This document shows, in pieces, positions 35,184 through 45,462 of a stretch of 64,000 nt of DNA (position 1 is its first letter; each line of letters starts with the position of its first letter). Made by a program: the position numbers and the translations under genes. The stretch is from Thiomicrorhabdus indica (GTDB lineage Bacteria > Pseudomonadota > Gammaproteobacteria > Thiomicrospirales > Thiomicrospiraceae): positions 868,001-932,000 of the forward strand of contig NZ_CP033040.1 in the NCBI RefSeq assembly GCF_004293625.1, given 5' to 3'. Under the pieces are notes generated by a model, which worked only from the letters and a program-made list of their open reading frames with translations, ran no database searches and had not been told where the DNA came from.

Positions 35184-36266
35184 ATGCTCGTTTATTTAAC
35201 CGAATACCTTCAGCAATACATCTCTGGTTTTGGGGTGTTTAGTTATATTACTATGCGAGCAATTATGGCGATTTTAACCGCCTTGTTGCTTTCGTTTGTG
35301 ATTGGACCATCAACCATTCGCTGGCTTCGTCGTTTAAAAATGGGACAGGCGATTCGTGATGATGGGCCACAAACGCATTTGAAAAAAGTCGGAACGCCTA
35401 CCATGGGCGGTACGATGATTCTTTTTTCAGTCGCGATGGCCGTGTTAATGTGGGGAGACCTGAGCAACCATTACTTGTTAATCGTGACGCTTTCAATGCT
35501 TGGCTTTGGAGTGATTGGCTTTGTTGATGACTATAAGAAGGTTGTCCATAAAGATCCTAAAGGAATGTCTGCCAAAGGAAAATACTTCTGGCAGTCGGTG
35601 ATTGGGTTGGCGACTGCTTATGGCTTATTTGCATTCGCGACGGTTCCAGCAGAAACCCAGCTTTTGATTCCTTATGTAAAAGATACTGTGATTGAAATGG
35701 GAATTTTTACGGTTGTCTTTAGTTATTTTGTCATAGTGGGGACTTCAAACGCAGTCAACCTGACCGATGGTTTGGATGGATTGGCCATTATGCCAACGGT
35801 CATGATTGCCGGTGCTTTAGGTGTCTTCGCCTATTTAAGTGGCCATGCGGTATTTTCGGATTATTTAAATATTCCTTATATTCCGGGTGTGGGTGAGCTT
35901 ACGATTTTTGCTGCTGCTTTGATGGGGGCGGGACTTGGTTTCTTGTGGTTTAACGCGCATCCAGCACAAGTTTTTATGGGGGATGTTGGGTCATTGGCGA
36001 TTGGTGCGGCTTTGGGAGCCGTTGCTGTTGCAGTCAAGCAAGAGTTAGTTTTGGTTATTATGGGTGGAATTTTTGTTGCAGAAACCTTATCGGTTATTTT
36101 ACAGGTGGGCTCTTACAAACTACGTGGTAAGCGCATTTTTTTAATGGCACCATTGCATCACCATTTTGAACAAAAAGGCTGGCCGGAATCTCAGGTGATT
36201 GTGCGTTTTTGGGTCATTACCATTATGTTAGTTTTGATTGGCTTGGCGAGCTTGAAAATTCGTTAG
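35184..36266 (+). CDS. mraY: Phospho-MurNAc-pentapeptide translocase
   Basis: Makes lipid I by transferring phospho-MurNAc-pentapeptide to undecaprenyl phosphate in the inner membrane. 360 residues, standard length, with about ten hydrophobic segments. Signatures: [19 protein letters not shown] (the Mg-binding Asp pair), [11 protein letters not shown] and [16 protein letters not shown] near the end. A AGGAAG ribosome-binding site precedes the ATG. Confidence 0.97.
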   Translation: MLVYLTEYLQQYISGFGVFSYITMRAIMAILTALLLSFVIGPSTIRWLRRLKMGQAIRDDGPQTHLKKVGTPTMGGTMILFSVAMAVLMWGDLSNHYLLIVTLSMLGFGVIGFVDDYKKVVHKDPKGMSAKGKYFWQSVIGLATAYGLFAFATVPAETQLLIPYVKDTVIEMGIFTVVFSYFVIVGTSNAVNLTDGLDGLAIMPTVMIAGALGVFAYLSGHAVFSDYLNIPYIPGVGELTIFAAALMGAGLGFLWFNAHPAQVFMGDVGSLAIGAALGAVAVAVKQELVLVIMGGIFVAETLSVILQVGSYKLRGKRIFLMAPLHHHFEQKGWPESQVIVRFWVITIMLVLIGLASLKIR

Positions 36267-36320
36267 GGTCTTTCCCTATCAATATCCAAAGAGTAGTCAT
36301 TTTAGTATCAGGGAATAAAT

Positions 36321-37679
36321 ATGTATTTAGTCGCAGGATTAGGCGTCACAGGGCATTCAGTTTTGCAGTATTTGCAATTGAATAAAGAAAAAGCTCTGGC
36401 ATTTGACACGCGAGAAGGGTTTGATTTTTCAGGGTTAAAAGCCCAATTTCCTGATGTTGATTTTGCGACTGGGCAGATACCTAAAAAATGGTTGTCTAAA
36501 ATTACGACAGTAGTGTTAAGTCCGGGTATTTGTGTCCGAGAGCCTTGGGTTCAGTCGTTCATGGCAAAAGGTATTCAAATCGTAGGTGATATTGAGCTAT
36601 TTGCACGAGCTGTTGGTGTGCCTGTGGTTGCGATTACCGGTTCCAATGGAAAAAGTACGGTGACAACATTGGTTGGCATGGCATTGGAAGAGGCAGGCTA
36701 TTCTGTAGGCGTTGGTGGCAACATAGGTGTTCCGGCGTTGGATCTATTAAGTGATGATAATGAATACGAAGTCTATGTGCTGGAGTTGTCGAGTTTTCAA
36801 TTAGAGACAACCTATTCGCTTCACACTATAAGTTCAGCTTTGCTGAATTTAAGTGAAGATCATATGGATCGTTATGATGATATGAATGCCTATCTTCAAG
36901 CGAAACTCAATGTATACAATGATACTGCGTTAGCGGTTTGTCCATTTGACTTGGAGTGTGATGCCTTGCGATTGAAACATCATCGTAAGTTCGCATTGTG
37001 TCGTTCTAAGCATTTTGATGAATACGGTGTGGTTGAAACTCGTAAAGGTAATTATCTTGCTCGAGGCGGTACTCCATTAGTGTCGATTGAATGCATGTTT
37101 TTGCAAGGCAAGCATCATCAGTTAAATGCTTTGTCGATGATGGCTTTGTGTGAACCGTTTCGTATTCCTCCCAAAGTTTTTGAATCCGTGTTAAGACGCT
37201 TTAAAGGGTTGCCACACCGAACTCAGGAAGTTGCGCATCAAAATTCCATTCGCTGGATTAATGATTCCAAAGGTACCAATGTTGGAGCAACCTTAACAGC
37301 TATGGAGTCGATTGGTTCGCAAATGGACGGGAAGCTACTTTTAATTTCCGGTGGGGTTGGAAAAGAGGCAGAATTTGAAGCGCTTGCTCCGGCTGTGGAG
37401 GCGTTTTGCTCTCAGGTCGTTTTATTTGGAGCAGATCGAGGCGTGATTGCTAAAACCCTGCTTGAAAAACAGCCTTCGGCACCGGTTACTGAGTTTGAAA
37501 CTCTAAAAGAAGCCATTGATTTTGCCCATGACCATGCCCAATCAGGGGATGTGGTCTTGTTCTCACCCGCTTGCGCCAGTTTTGACCAGTTCAAAAATTA
37601 TGAGCATCGAGGGGAGTGCTTTACCCGTTGGGTAAATGATTTGTATGCAAAAAAGGGTGAGAGTCAACATGAAGGTTGA
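36321..37679 (+). CDS. murD: UDP-MurNAc-alanine:D-glutamate ligase
   Basis: Adds D-glutamate to UDP-MurNAc-L-Ala. 452 residues. N-terminal LVAGLGVTGHSV, ATP loop ITGSNGKSTVTTLV near residue 105, GGNIGVPALDLL, ELSSFQLE, LNLSEDHMDRY and the C-terminal NDSKGTNVGATLTA block. It overlaps the start of ftsW by 11 nt. Confidence 0.96.
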   Translation: MYLVAGLGVTGHSVLQYLQLNKEKALAFDTREGFDFSGLKAQFPDVDFATGQIPKKWLSKITTVVLSPGICVREPWVQSFMAKGIQIVGDIELFARAVGVPVVAITGSNGKSTVTTLVGMALEEAGYSVGVGGNIGVPALDLLSDDNEYEVYVLELSSFQLETTYSLHTISSALLNLSEDHMDRYDDMNAYLQAKLNVYNDTALAVCPFDLECDALRLKHHRKFALCRSKHFDEYGVVETRKGNYLARGGTPLVSIECMFLQGKHHQLNALSMMALCEPFRIPPKVFESVLRRFKGLPHRTQEVAHQNSIRWINDSKGTNVGATLTAMESIGSQMDGKLLLISGGVGKEAEFEALAPAVEAFCSQVVLFGADRGVIAKTLLEKQPSAPVTEFETLKEAIDFAHDHAQSGDVVLFSPACASFDQFKNYEHRGECFTRWVNDLYAKKGESQHEG

Positions 37680-39183
37680 AAACTCTCAGCAGCTCAATTT
37701 ATCCTTTGAGGAAAAATTAAACCAAACTGTAAAACCTCAAATGACCATGGATTATTGGTTGTTGGCGGCCTTGGCTTGTCTTTTGGCTTTAGGCAGTATG
37801 ATGGTGTTTTCCAGTTCAATTGCTCTGGCTGAAAATAATTTTGGAGATTCATTTGCCTATTTGAAGCGCCAATTGATTGCGATGGCGTTAGGCTTAATGG
37901 TCGCCTATGTCACTTTCTATATTCCCATGCATTTTTGGAAAAAGAATCGTGGGTATTTGCTGTTGCTAGGTTATGTGTTGTTAATAGCTGTGTTAATTAT
38001 TGGGACAGAAATAAACGGCAGTAAACGCTGGCTTCCTTTACCATTCTTCAATTTTCAGCCGTCAGAATTAATGAAACTTATCGCCATTATTTTCATGGCC
38101 GGCTTTTTAATTAAGCATCATAGTGAGGTGAGTGCCCGAGTGACGGCTGTTTTGCGGTTAGCAATTCCGTTCGCTTTAATGGGCATTTTGTTACTGCTTG
38201 AACCTGATTTTGGGGCAACCTTTGTCATTATTGCCGTCCTAGCCATTATGCTATTTATTGCCGGTGCGCCTTTAAAACACTTCCTTATTATTCTTTTACC
38301 GAGTACTGCTCTGGCAGTGGTGTTAATAAATAATGCTCAGTATCGTTTAACGCGAGTGCAGAGTTTTATGAATCCTTGGGATGACCCGTTCGGGAGCGAT
38401 TATCAATTAATTCAATCCTTATTAGCGCACGGTCAAGGTGGTTGGACTGGCGTTGGTTTAGGGGAGTCTGTACAAAAACTGTCTTATTTGCCAGAAGCTC
38501 ACACCGATTATATCTTTTCAATCTTTGGCGAAGAGTTTGGTGTAGTGGGAGTGATTGCGTTAATTGCACTCTACGCATTTATTATTCTACGAATTTTTTT
38601 AATTGCCGCACAAGCTATGAAAAAAGGGCATTCTTTCGGTGGCTTGATTGCTTACGGCATTGGATCTTGGATAGCCGTTCAGGCTGTTATTAATATGTCA
38701 GTCACGCTTGGATTGGCGCCATCGAAAGGTTTGACCTTACCACTGTTTAGTTATGGTGGTTCAAGCATGTTGATATTTTTGTCCGCTTTGGCCATCGTAT
38801 TCCGAATTGATTATGAAGCTCGGCATTACCCGCCGGCAAGGCTTACAAAACAATCGGGTGACAATGCCGATGAAGATTCTGATAAGACTTCACATAAGCC
38901 ATCTGAATTAGCGAATGTAAATGCTAAAGATCAAAAATCAGCGTCTATGGAGTCAAAACGGAATAATCATGCTGATCAATCATCGAGCACAAAATCACCG
39001 GCCGGTAAACATTCAACTGACTCCAAACAGTTGGATTCAGAAGGTGTAACTCCTAAAAAACGGCGGCGAATTTTTTCCAATCGCAAAAACGTTCAATCTG
39101 AGGCGGCAGAAAAGTCCGGTTCGAAGCCAGAAAGTTCTGTTCGAGAACCTATCCGCAAACGCAGTAAGCGCGATTTTCGTTGA
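37669..39183 (+). CDS. ftsW: Septal peptidoglycan glycosyltransferase FtsW with a long basic tail
   Basis: SEDS-family enzyme that polymerises lipid II at the septum with FtsI. I chose ATG 37669 (GGGTGAG site); the open frame starts at 37636. About ten membrane segments lie between residues 30 and 385, with RWLPLPFFNFQPSELMKL, the catalytic-type Asp in LLEPDFGAT and GLAPSKGLTLPLFSYGGSS. The last 115 residues form a polar, lysine/arginine-rich, low-complexity cytoplasmic tail (KKRRRIF, RKRSKRDFR), absent from E. coli FtsW. The palindrome at 38997 encodes SPAGKH in this tail. Confidence 0.94.
   Translation: MKVENSQQLNLSFEEKLNQTVKPQMTMDYWLLAALACLLALGSMMVFSSSIALAENNFGDSFAYLKRQLIAMALGLMVAYVTFYIPMHFWKKNRGYLLLLGYVLLIAVLIIGTEINGSKRWLPLPFFNFQPSELMKLIAIIFMAGFLIKHHSEVSARVTAVLRLAIPFALMGILLLLEPDFGATFVIIAVLAIMLFIAGAPLKHFLIILLPSTALAVVLINNAQYRLTRVQSFMNPWDDPFGSDYQLIQSLLAHGQGGWTGVGLGESVQKLSYLPEAHTDYIFSIFGEEFGVVGVIALIALYAFIILRIFLIAAQAMKKGHSFGGLIAYGIGSWIAVQAVINMSVTLGLAPSKGLTLPLFSYGGSSMLIFLSALAIVFRIDYEARHYPPARLTKQSGDNADEDSDKTSHKPSELANVNAKDQKSASMESKRNNHADQSSSTKSPAGKHSTDSKQLDSEGVTPKKRRRIFSNRKNVQSEAAEKSGSKPESSVREPIRKRSKRDFR
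38997..39006. repeat. ACCGGCCGGT palindrome, copy in ftsW tail
   Basis: Exact copy read as PAG (SPAGKH) inside the non-conserved C-terminal tail. Confidence 0.95.
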
Positions 39184-39226
39184 GAATTTTAAACGCTTGA
39201 AAGATTGATTTGAAGGAATTCAGAGC

Positions 39227-40357
39227 ATGCATAACACCTCAAAAAAACTAAAAATTGTCATTATGGCGGGGGGAACAGGAGGACATGTTTTTCCCGGAAT
39301 TGCGATTGCTCATGAGTTGCAGAAAGCAAATGTAGAGATTCATTGGCTTGGGACACAGGGCGGTTTAGAGAAAAATTGGGTTGAAAAGGCTGGTTTAGAC
39401 ATTTCAGAAATCAGTATTCGTGGTTTACGTGGAAACGGAGCTTTAGGTTGGTTAAAGGCACCGTTCAATATCACGCGAGCGTGGTGGCAAGCCAGAAAAA
39501 TTCTTAAGCAACAGCAGGCAGATTTAGTCTTAGGCATGGGCGGTTTCGTTTGCGGGCCAGGCGGATTGGCGGCAAAGAGTTTAGGTATTCCTTTAATGAT
39601 TCATGAGCAAAATGCCATTCCAGGATTGACGAATAAATTGTTAGCCCCTTTTTGTGAATCGATTATCACGGCGTTTGAACAAGAAAAACTGACGGGTGAT
39701 AAGGTTCATTTAATGGGGAATCCTGTTCGTCAAGGGTTGGAGTCAATTCCCGTTGTGGAATGGAATTCTGACCGGCCGGTAAATTTGTTGGTTTTGGGTG
39801 GAAGTCGCGGAGCTTTGGCATTGAATCAAAATTTACCGAAAGCTTTGGCCTTGTTGCCTGCATCACTCCGGCCAGTTGTGCAACATCAAACCGGAACAAA
39901 AACACTCGAACAAACCCTAGGTTTTTATCAACAAGTTGGGATTGATGCGAATATCACCGCGTTTATTGAAGATATGCAGAGCGCTTATGAGAAAGCAGAT
40001 TTAGTGTTGTGTCGGTCTGGTGCATTGACTGTTAGTGAACTGATGGCGGTGGCGCGTCCTGCCATTATGGTTCCTTACCCTTACGCAGTGGACGATCATC
40101 AAACACAAAATGCGCAGGCATTGGTTGATTTGCAAGGTGGTGAGATTTTGCAAGAGCGTGATATGAATGAAAAAGTCTTAGCAGAACACCTGAATGCTTG
40201 GTTGGCACACCCGGAACGATTGATGCAGGCTTCCAAAATGATACGACAGAATGCCCCTCAACAAGCGTTGGAAAATATTTGTCAGCACTTATTGGATTTC
40301 TGTCAAAGTCGCCAATCCTCTTTGTCTCACTCACAGAAAAATAGCGAGGAAAAATAA
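39227..40357 (+). CDS. murG: UDP-GlcNAc:lipid I N-acetylglucosaminyltransferase
   Basis: Completes lipid II on the inner face of the membrane. 376 residues of GT-B fold: MAGGTGGHVFPGIAIA near residue 14, GMGGFVCGPGG, IHEQNAIPGLTNK, LGGSRGA and the C-terminal donor-site block RSGALTVSELMAVARPAIMVPYP. The TAA stop shares its last A with the next gene's ATG. The palindrome at 39771 encodes DRPVNL just before the second domain. Confidence 0.96.
   Translation: MHNTSKKLKIVIMAGGTGGHVFPGIAIAHELQKANVEIHWLGTQGGLEKNWVEKAGLDISEISIRGLRGNGALGWLKAPFNITRAWWQARKILKQQQADLVLGMGGFVCGPGGLAAKSLGIPLMIHEQNAIPGLTNKLLAPFCESIITAFEQEKLTGDKVHLMGNPVRQGLESIPVVEWNSDRPVNLLVLGGSRGALALNQNLPKALALLPASLRPVVQHQTGTKTLEQTLGFYQQVGIDANITAFIEDMQSAYEKADLVLCRSGALTVSELMAVARPAIMVPYPYAVDDHQTQNAQALVDLQGGEILQERDMNEKVLAEHLNAWLAHPERLMQASKMIRQNAPQQALENICQHLLDFCQSRQSSLSHSQKNSEEK
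39771..39780. repeat. ACCGGCCGGT palindrome, copy in murG
   Basis: Exact copy read as RPV (DRPVNL), followed by AAA. Confidence 0.95.
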
Positions 40358-41136
40358 TGAAAGGCTTACAGGGACGCAGAGTTTTCATTACTGGAGCTTC
40401 TAGCGGTATTGGTGCTGGTATGGCAAAGGTACTAGCAGGTTATGGATGCAAATTGGTGTTGCATTACAATCGCAACGAAAAAGGCATTGTTCAAACTCTT
40501 GCGACGGTAAAAGAGATGGGGGGCGAGGCTGAAATTATTCGTGGTGATTTTGAACAGTTAGATCAATTAGACAAACTTTTTGAGCAAGCCTGGCAATTTT
40601 TTGGCGGCTTAGATGCGTTGGTCAATAATGCCGGCTTAATTACCAAAACTTTATCCTTAAAAGACCCGGCCGGTGAAAAGTTTTCGCGCACCTTAGCAGT
40701 CAATCTTCATGCGCCTTATCAATTAAGCTGTGCTTTTGCAAAAGCCTGTATTGAGGCCAAGCAAGCGGGTGCGATTGTCAATAACTCAAGTATTCATGGA
40801 CAAGCGACGTGTGAATGGTTTGCTGCTTATGCGGCATCTAAGGCGGCTTTGGATGCAGTTACAAAAGTTCAGGCGATTGAATGGGGGAAGTACGGCATTC
40901 GTGTCAATGTGTTGGCGCCTGGCGTGGTTCCTGTGGAGCGCACATTTGATATTTTAAACAAGCCTGAAATGGAACAAAAGTGGACGAATGCCATGCCTGC
41001 TGGTCGTTATGGAACCGTTGAAGAAATGGGTGAAGCGACCGCTTATCTATTATCGGAACATTCAAGCTGGATGAGTGGCTCAATTCTTACTTTGGATGGA
41101 GGTCTGATTGCGAGAGGGAATTATCCTCAACGTTAG
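40357..41136 (+). CDS. Short-chain dehydrogenase/reductase coupled to murG
   Basis: A 259-residue classical SDR. TGASSGIGAGMA is the cofactor loop, NNAG the structural motif, and NNSSIHGQ...YAASK supplies the catalytic Ser, Tyr and Lys. The NRNEK after the second strand hints at NADPH. It ends with LDGGLIARGNYPQR, like glucose-1-dehydrogenase or 3-oxoacyl-reductase relatives; the substrate cannot be named. The ATG overlaps the murG stop by one base, so it is translated with murG. No SDR is a usual member of the dcw cluster. Confidence 0.85.
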   Translation: MKGLQGRRVFITGASSGIGAGMAKVLAGYGCKLVLHYNRNEKGIVQTLATVKEMGGEAEIIRGDFEQLDQLDKLFEQAWQFFGGLDALVNNAGLITKTLSLKDPAGEKFSRTLAVNLHAPYQLSCAFAKACIEAKQAGAIVNNSSIHGQATCEWFAAYAASKAALDAVTKVQAIEWGKYGIRVNVLAPGVVPVERTFDILNKPEMEQKWTNAMPAGRYGTVEEMGEATAYLLSEHSSWMSGSILTLDGGLIARGNYPQR

Positions 41137-41430
41137 GTTGTAGTGATGGACTTTCAAAACTTGCCAATTGTGTTCATGTTTTCTGGTGTTTTTCCTGTTT
41201 AAGTGTCAGGCTGTTCTCTGGCCGGCACCCTTCATTTTATTATTCAAATACATTTCTTTTTTTATGCACGTCAAATCAGTTTTTTAGCACTTAATGTTTT
41301 TAAGCCATTGTTTTTGTTGTGTTTATTTAGTTTATGGTCTTTTGTTTGCTTGAGTCTTTTCAATAACGACGTATAAGGTTAAATTGATAATAATTTAGCC
41401 TTAATAGATTTGAAAATGAAGGCAGTTACA
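41137..41430. other. Gap ending the first dcw block
   Basis: About 290 bp of AT-rich sequence between the SDR and chemoreceptor genes. No gene or convincing terminator was seen; a promoter for the chemoreceptor gene is expected here. Confidence 0.4.
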
Positions 41431-43467
41431 ATGACGCAGTTTTTATCAGGCTTAAGTATTGAGAAAAAAATTCGTTACGGTTTTGGTGTAATTTGGATTG
41501 CACTAGCGGTGATTACGCTTCAAGCTGTGGTGAACCTTTCAATGGTGCGCTTCAACATTACCGAGGTGATTACGGAGAAGCAACCGATTGTTCTGAAAGT
41601 TCTAGAGATGAAAGCATCTTTGGAGCAAACTCGAAATTCACTGAGTATTGCGTTACTTCTCAAACAGCCCGAACTACTGAATGCCTATGAGCAAAAGTTA
41701 AAAGCATTCGAACTCACCGTTTCAGAGCTGGATGCTTCAAGTCAAAATTCGACCGATTCAAAACTCACGGAAAACTTTGCAAATCTGTCGTTAGCGATGA
41801 AAACGTTGCACTCGGAATTGGAAGAAATTGAAAGCCTTCAATCCAAATACAGCAATAATTACCCTGCTTTTGAATACAGTAATGAAAAACTTCTTCCTTT
41901 AGCAGTACGCTTACAACAGCTATTGACTGAAATTGTAAATTCAGAGCTTGAGGAAGTTGGAACTGAGCGGGAAGAAATTCTTTCTCTGACCATTGATTTG
42001 CAAAAAACATGGTTAAACGTCATGAATGCGTTACGAGGTTATATGGCATTTCGTACCGATGAAATGTCGGAAATGACGGAAAATTATTTGGATCAAATGG
42101 AGCAGTCACTGATTCAGTTGAAACAGTATTCTCAAAATGATCCTAATGTCGATTTAACCTTGGTTGAAGAAGAATCAATTGATCGTGCGATTGAGATCTA
42201 TCAAGAGTATCGTGAAGTTTACATGGTCATGAAAAGCATTCATTCTGGCGAGAAATGGCGGATGGATACATGGCTAATGAAAAATAAAATCCAACCTGTT
42301 TTTGAGAAAATGGAGCAGGAATTACAAGTGATTGCTGACCAGTTCCTGTTGGGGGTAGAACAACAAAGTGAGTCTGTAGTGGACAGTAGTTTTTGGAATA
42401 TTATTCTTTTACTGTTGTTCTCTGGAATAGGGCAATTATTTGCCATGCGCGTTTCAAGCCGAATCACGAAAGAAGTTGTCGAACCTATTTCTACCGTTTC
42501 CCAAGCAATGGCAAATATTGCCGAGGGTCAAGGGGATTTAACGAGTCGTCTGCCTGTTAAAAGTCATGATGAAATTGGCAAAATGGCAGAACACTTTAAT
42601 CAGTTTATTGGTCGAATTCAGGCAATGTTGACCAAAATTCAACAAACGATTGTCAAACTTGAAGGAGCCTCTTCGCATTTGAACGATATTACTCAAACCA
42701 TGAGTGATGGTGCTCAGCAGCAACTTGAATCCAGTTCTGTATTGAGCAATTCCATGTCACAAATGGCAGGACAGTCTAAAGAGGTTGAAGCGCATTCGCA
42801 AAATACTTCTCGTGCAACGCATCAAGCAACTGAGAGAGTGAAAGAGAGTAGTGAGCAAGTGGTGGACGCGGTGAATGAGATTCAGCGTTTGTCAGAAAAT
42901 ATGCAGCAAATGACGCAATCGGTGATGGAGTTACGTGCGGATAGTCAGATGATTGGCAGTGTGATTTCGGTGATCCGTGAAATTGCAGAACAGACGAATT
43001 TGTTGTCCTTGAATGCGGCTATTGAGGCAGCTCGAGCGGGAGAGCATGGTCGTGGGTTTGCCGTGGTAGCAGATGAAGTTCGTGCTTTGGCAAACAGAAC
43101 TCAAGAATCTACAGGTGAAATTCAAGCCATTATCGATAAGATTTGCAAAACAACCCAAAAAACCGTTGCAGTGGTTGAGCAAGGTCGAGAAGTCACGCAA
43201 ACCAGTGCTCAAATTATTCAAGAGAGTAAAACCAAAATCGGTCCAGTGACGATCCTAATGGAAGATATCAATAAAATGTCTGAGAAAGTGTTGGCGGTTG
43301 CGCACTCGCAGACATTGTTATCTCAGCAGGTAAATCAAAATATTCAACAGATTCATGGCGTTGCAGAAACCGCAGCTTCAGGGGTTGAAAAAACGGATGC
43401 AGCCGCGTCCGATTTACAAAAGCTTGCACAAGAACTGGATGGATTGGTTAGACAGTTCAAAATTTAA
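41431..43467 (+). CDS. Methyl-accepting chemotaxis protein
   Basis: Membrane chemoreceptor of about 678 residues. Membrane segment 1 lies near residues 15-35, a helical periplasmic sensor domain spans about 36-310 and membrane segment 2 is near 325-342. HAMP follows ([27 protein letters not shown]), then a signalling domain whose hairpin tip is [35 protein letters not shown]. The ATG at 41431 has an AAGG site; the frame extends to 41410. The ligand is unknown. No CheR-binding pentapeptide is seen at the C-terminus (ends VRQFKI). Followed by a palindrome-pair terminator. Confidence 0.9.
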   Translation: MTQFLSGLSIEKKIRYGFGVIWIALAVITLQAVVNLSMVRFNITEVITEKQPIVLKVLEMKASLEQTRNSLSIALLLKQPELLNAYEQKLKAFELTVSELDASSQNSTDSKLTENFANLSLAMKTLHSELEEIESLQSKYSNNYPAFEYSNEKLLPLAVRLQQLLTEIVNSELEEVGTEREEILSLTIDLQKTWLNVMNALRGYMAFRTDEMSEMTENYLDQMEQSLIQLKQYSQNDPNVDLTLVEEESIDRAIEIYQEYREVYMVMKSIHSGEKWRMDTWLMKNKIQPVFEKMEQELQVIADQFLLGVEQQSESVVDSSFWNIILLLLFSGIGQLFAMRVSSRITKEVVEPISTVSQAMANIAEGQGDLTSRLPVKSHDEIGKMAEHFNQFIGRIQAMLTKIQQTIVKLEGASSHLNDITQTMSDGAQQQLESSSVLSNSMSQMAGQSKEVEAHSQNTSRATHQATERVKESSEQVVDAVNEIQRLSENMQQMTQSVMELRADSQMIGSVISVIREIAEQTNLLSLNAAIEAARAGEHGRGFAVVADEVRALANRTQESTGEIQAIIDKICKTTQKTVAVVEQGREVTQTSAQIIQESKTKIGPVTILMEDINKMSEKVLAVAHSQTLLSQQVNQNIQQIHGVAETAASGVEKTDAAASDLQKLAQELDGLVRQFKI

Positions 43468-43503
43468 GCAAATAGTTCTCAGTTTCCACATTTTTAAGAA
43501 AGC

Positions 43504-43547
43504 AATACCGGCCGGTTTGACTCAATTTAACCGGCCGGTATTCTTTT
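43504..43547 (+). terminator. Terminator made of two facing ACCGGCCGGT palindromes
   Basis: Arms 43504-43517 and 43529-43542 are exact reverse complements (14 bp) around an 11-nt loop, followed by CTTTTT. The palindromes are 43507-43516 and 43530-43539. Of the three pairs this one has the clearest T-run and sits after the chemoreceptor gene. Confidence 0.87.
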
Positions 43548-43626
43548 TAGCCCTCCAATAAACCCACAGTTTGTTATTATTTCGCTTCAGATAATTTCTT
43601 TACTATTCTATTTGAGAACAAACTTT

Positions 43627-44481
43627 ATGTGGTCTTATCCCGAAATTGATCCAGTTGCTGTAGCGATTGGTCCTTTGAGTATTCACTGGTATGGGCTGAT
43701 GTACTTGATCGGTTTTACAGGCGCTTTCTTGATTGGTGTTTATCGAGCAAAACGTATTGAACCTTGGAATTCCGACTTTGTTGGGGATTTACTGTTTTAT
43801 GGTGCAGTGGGGGTCATTCTTGGTGGAAGGCTTGGCTACATTCTCTTCTATGATCTTGCCCATTATCTTGAAGCGCCCTTGGATGTTTTTAAAGTATGGC
43901 AGGGAGGAATGTCTTTCCACGGCGGTCTGTTAGGTGTTGCGATCGCCACATGGTTGTTTGCAAAGAAAACAAATCAAACATTATTCTCTGTTTGGGATTT
44001 CGTTGCAGTCATGGCGCCAATTGGGCTTTTAACCGGCCGGGTAGGGAATTTTATCAACGGTGAGTTATGGGGGAAAGTCACTGATTCACCATTTGGCATG
44101 CTTGTTTATGATTCAAGTTTGAACGCGGTGGTTGCCAAATATCCGACGCAGCTTTTAGAGGCCTTTCTGGAAGGATTGGTCTTGCTAGTACTTCTATTGT
44201 GGTATTCCCGAAAACCAAGGCCGTTTGGTTCGGTGGCAGGTTTGTTTTTAGTTGGCTACGGTTTTTTCCGGTTCTTTGTCGAATTTTATCGGGTGCCAGA
44301 TGTTCAAATTGGCTACTTGTATGGCGAGTGGCTCACTATGGGGCAGGTTTTATCTACACCAATGATATTGGCTGGTTTGGGCTTAATGATTTATGCACAC
44401 AAAAAGCAATCATCCCCACATTATCGTAGTCCTGAAGAAATTCAGGCGCTAAAATCTGTTGAAAAAGAAACAAAGGATTGA
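43627..44481 (+). CDS. lgt: Prolipoprotein diacylglyceryl transferase
   Basis: Transfers diacylglycerol to the lipobox Cys of lipoproteins such as LpoA. About 284 residues from ATG 43627 (frame opens at 43612). Seven or so membrane segments. Conserved GGRLGYILFYD, SFHGGLLGVA and the signature LTGRVGNFINGELWG, plus the late RFFVEFYRVPD. A one-mismatch palindrome at 44032 spells TGR within the signature motif. thyA follows after 6 nt, an order seen in several Gammaproteobacteria. Confidence 0.96.
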   Translation: MWSYPEIDPVAVAIGPLSIHWYGLMYLIGFTGAFLIGVYRAKRIEPWNSDFVGDLLFYGAVGVILGGRLGYILFYDLAHYLEAPLDVFKVWQGGMSFHGGLLGVAIATWLFAKKTNQTLFSVWDFVAVMAPIGLLTGRVGNFINGELWGKVTDSPFGMLVYDSSLNAVVAKYPTQLLEAFLEGLVLLVLLLWYSRKPRPFGSVAGLFLVGYGFFRFFVEFYRVPDVQIGYLYGEWLTMGQVLSTPMILAGLGLMIYAHKKQSSPHYRSPEEIQALKSVEKETKD

Positions 44482-44487
44482 TGAGCA

Positions 44488-45321
44488 ATGCGCCAATATT
44501 TAGATTTACTGAAACATATTTTAGAAAACGGTACTCAAAAAGGTGATCGAACAGGCACAGGGACGATTTCGGTATTCGGTTATCAAATGCGTTTTGATTT
44601 GCAGGAAGGTTTTCCGTTAGTCACCACCAAAAAACTGCATATTCGTTCGATCTTGCATGAGCTGTTGTGGTTTTTAAAAGGTGATACCAATATTAAATAT
44701 CTCAAAGAAAATGGTGTGCGAATTTGGGATGAATGGGCGACCGAAGAGGGGGAGCTTGGACCTCTTTATGGCAAACAGTGGACTGCTTGGGAAAAGCCAG
44801 ATGGGCAAACGATTAATCAAATTGCTGAAGTGGTTGAAACCTTAAAAAATAACCCTAACAGCCGTCGGATGATTGTATCGGCATGGAATCCAGCCGATTT
44901 GCCGGATGAGACGATTTCACCGCAAGAAAACGTTAAGCAAGGGCGAATGGCGCTGGCAACCTGTCACGCTTTTTTCCAGTTCTATGTCGCCAATGGTAAA
45001 TTGTCGTGCCAGCTTTATCAACGCAGTGCCGATACCTTTCTTGGCGTGCCGTTTAACATTGCCAGCTATGCATTACTGGTGCATATGATTGCCCAACAGT
45101 GCGACTTAGAAGTGGGTGATTTTATCTGGACTGGGGGGGATGTACATTTGTACAACAACACGATTGATCAGGCAAAAACTCAAATTCAGCGTGAGCCTTT
45201 TTCTTTGCCCAAATTAGTGATTAAGCGTAAACCGAATTCGATTTTTGAGTATGAATTTGATGATTTTGAGATTTTAGATTACGAGGCGCATGCACACATT
45301 AAAGCCACCGTTTCAGTCTAA
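44488..45321 (+). CDS. thyA: Thymidylate synthase
   Basis: Methylates dUMP to dTMP with methylene-tetrahydrofolate. 277 residues. Signatures: [66 protein letters not shown] and DVHLYNNT. The catalytic Cys159 is in an ATCHAFF context; the usual residue before it is Pro, and Thr is found here. About twelve extra residues (SPQENVKQG region) precede it. The operon partner is lgt. Confidence 0.95.
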   Translation: MRQYLDLLKHILENGTQKGDRTGTGTISVFGYQMRFDLQEGFPLVTTKKLHIRSILHELLWFLKGDTNIKYLKENGVRIWDEWATEEGELGPLYGKQWTAWEKPDGQTINQIAEVVETLKNNPNSRRMIVSAWNPADLPDETISPQENVKQGRMALATCHAFFQFYVANGKLSCQLYQRSADTFLGVPFNIASYALLVHMIAQQCDLEVGDFIWTGGDVHLYNNTIDQAKTQIQREPFSLPKLVIKRKPNSIFEYEFDDFEILDYEAHAHIKATVSV

Positions 45322-45462
45322 GATAAGTGCCGTTCACTCTTTTTTAGAAGAGAATATAAATAAGTTGTCTAATAGTTTGATTTATCTCAATTCATCGAAT
45401 GAATAATATTTTAATATGAAGAGACAATTTTGTCGGTGAATGATAGAAGAAGGTGTCTTCGA

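Noticed and set aside
45322-45360. Terminator after thyA (AGTG...CACT plus T-run)
   Set aside because: The stem is only four pairs long; a T-run is present but this is too weak to call.
45322-45462. Cyclic-di-GMP riboswitch ahead of the binding-protein/GGDEF operon
   Set aside because: The conserved riboswitch core was not found; the stretch is short and AT-rich.
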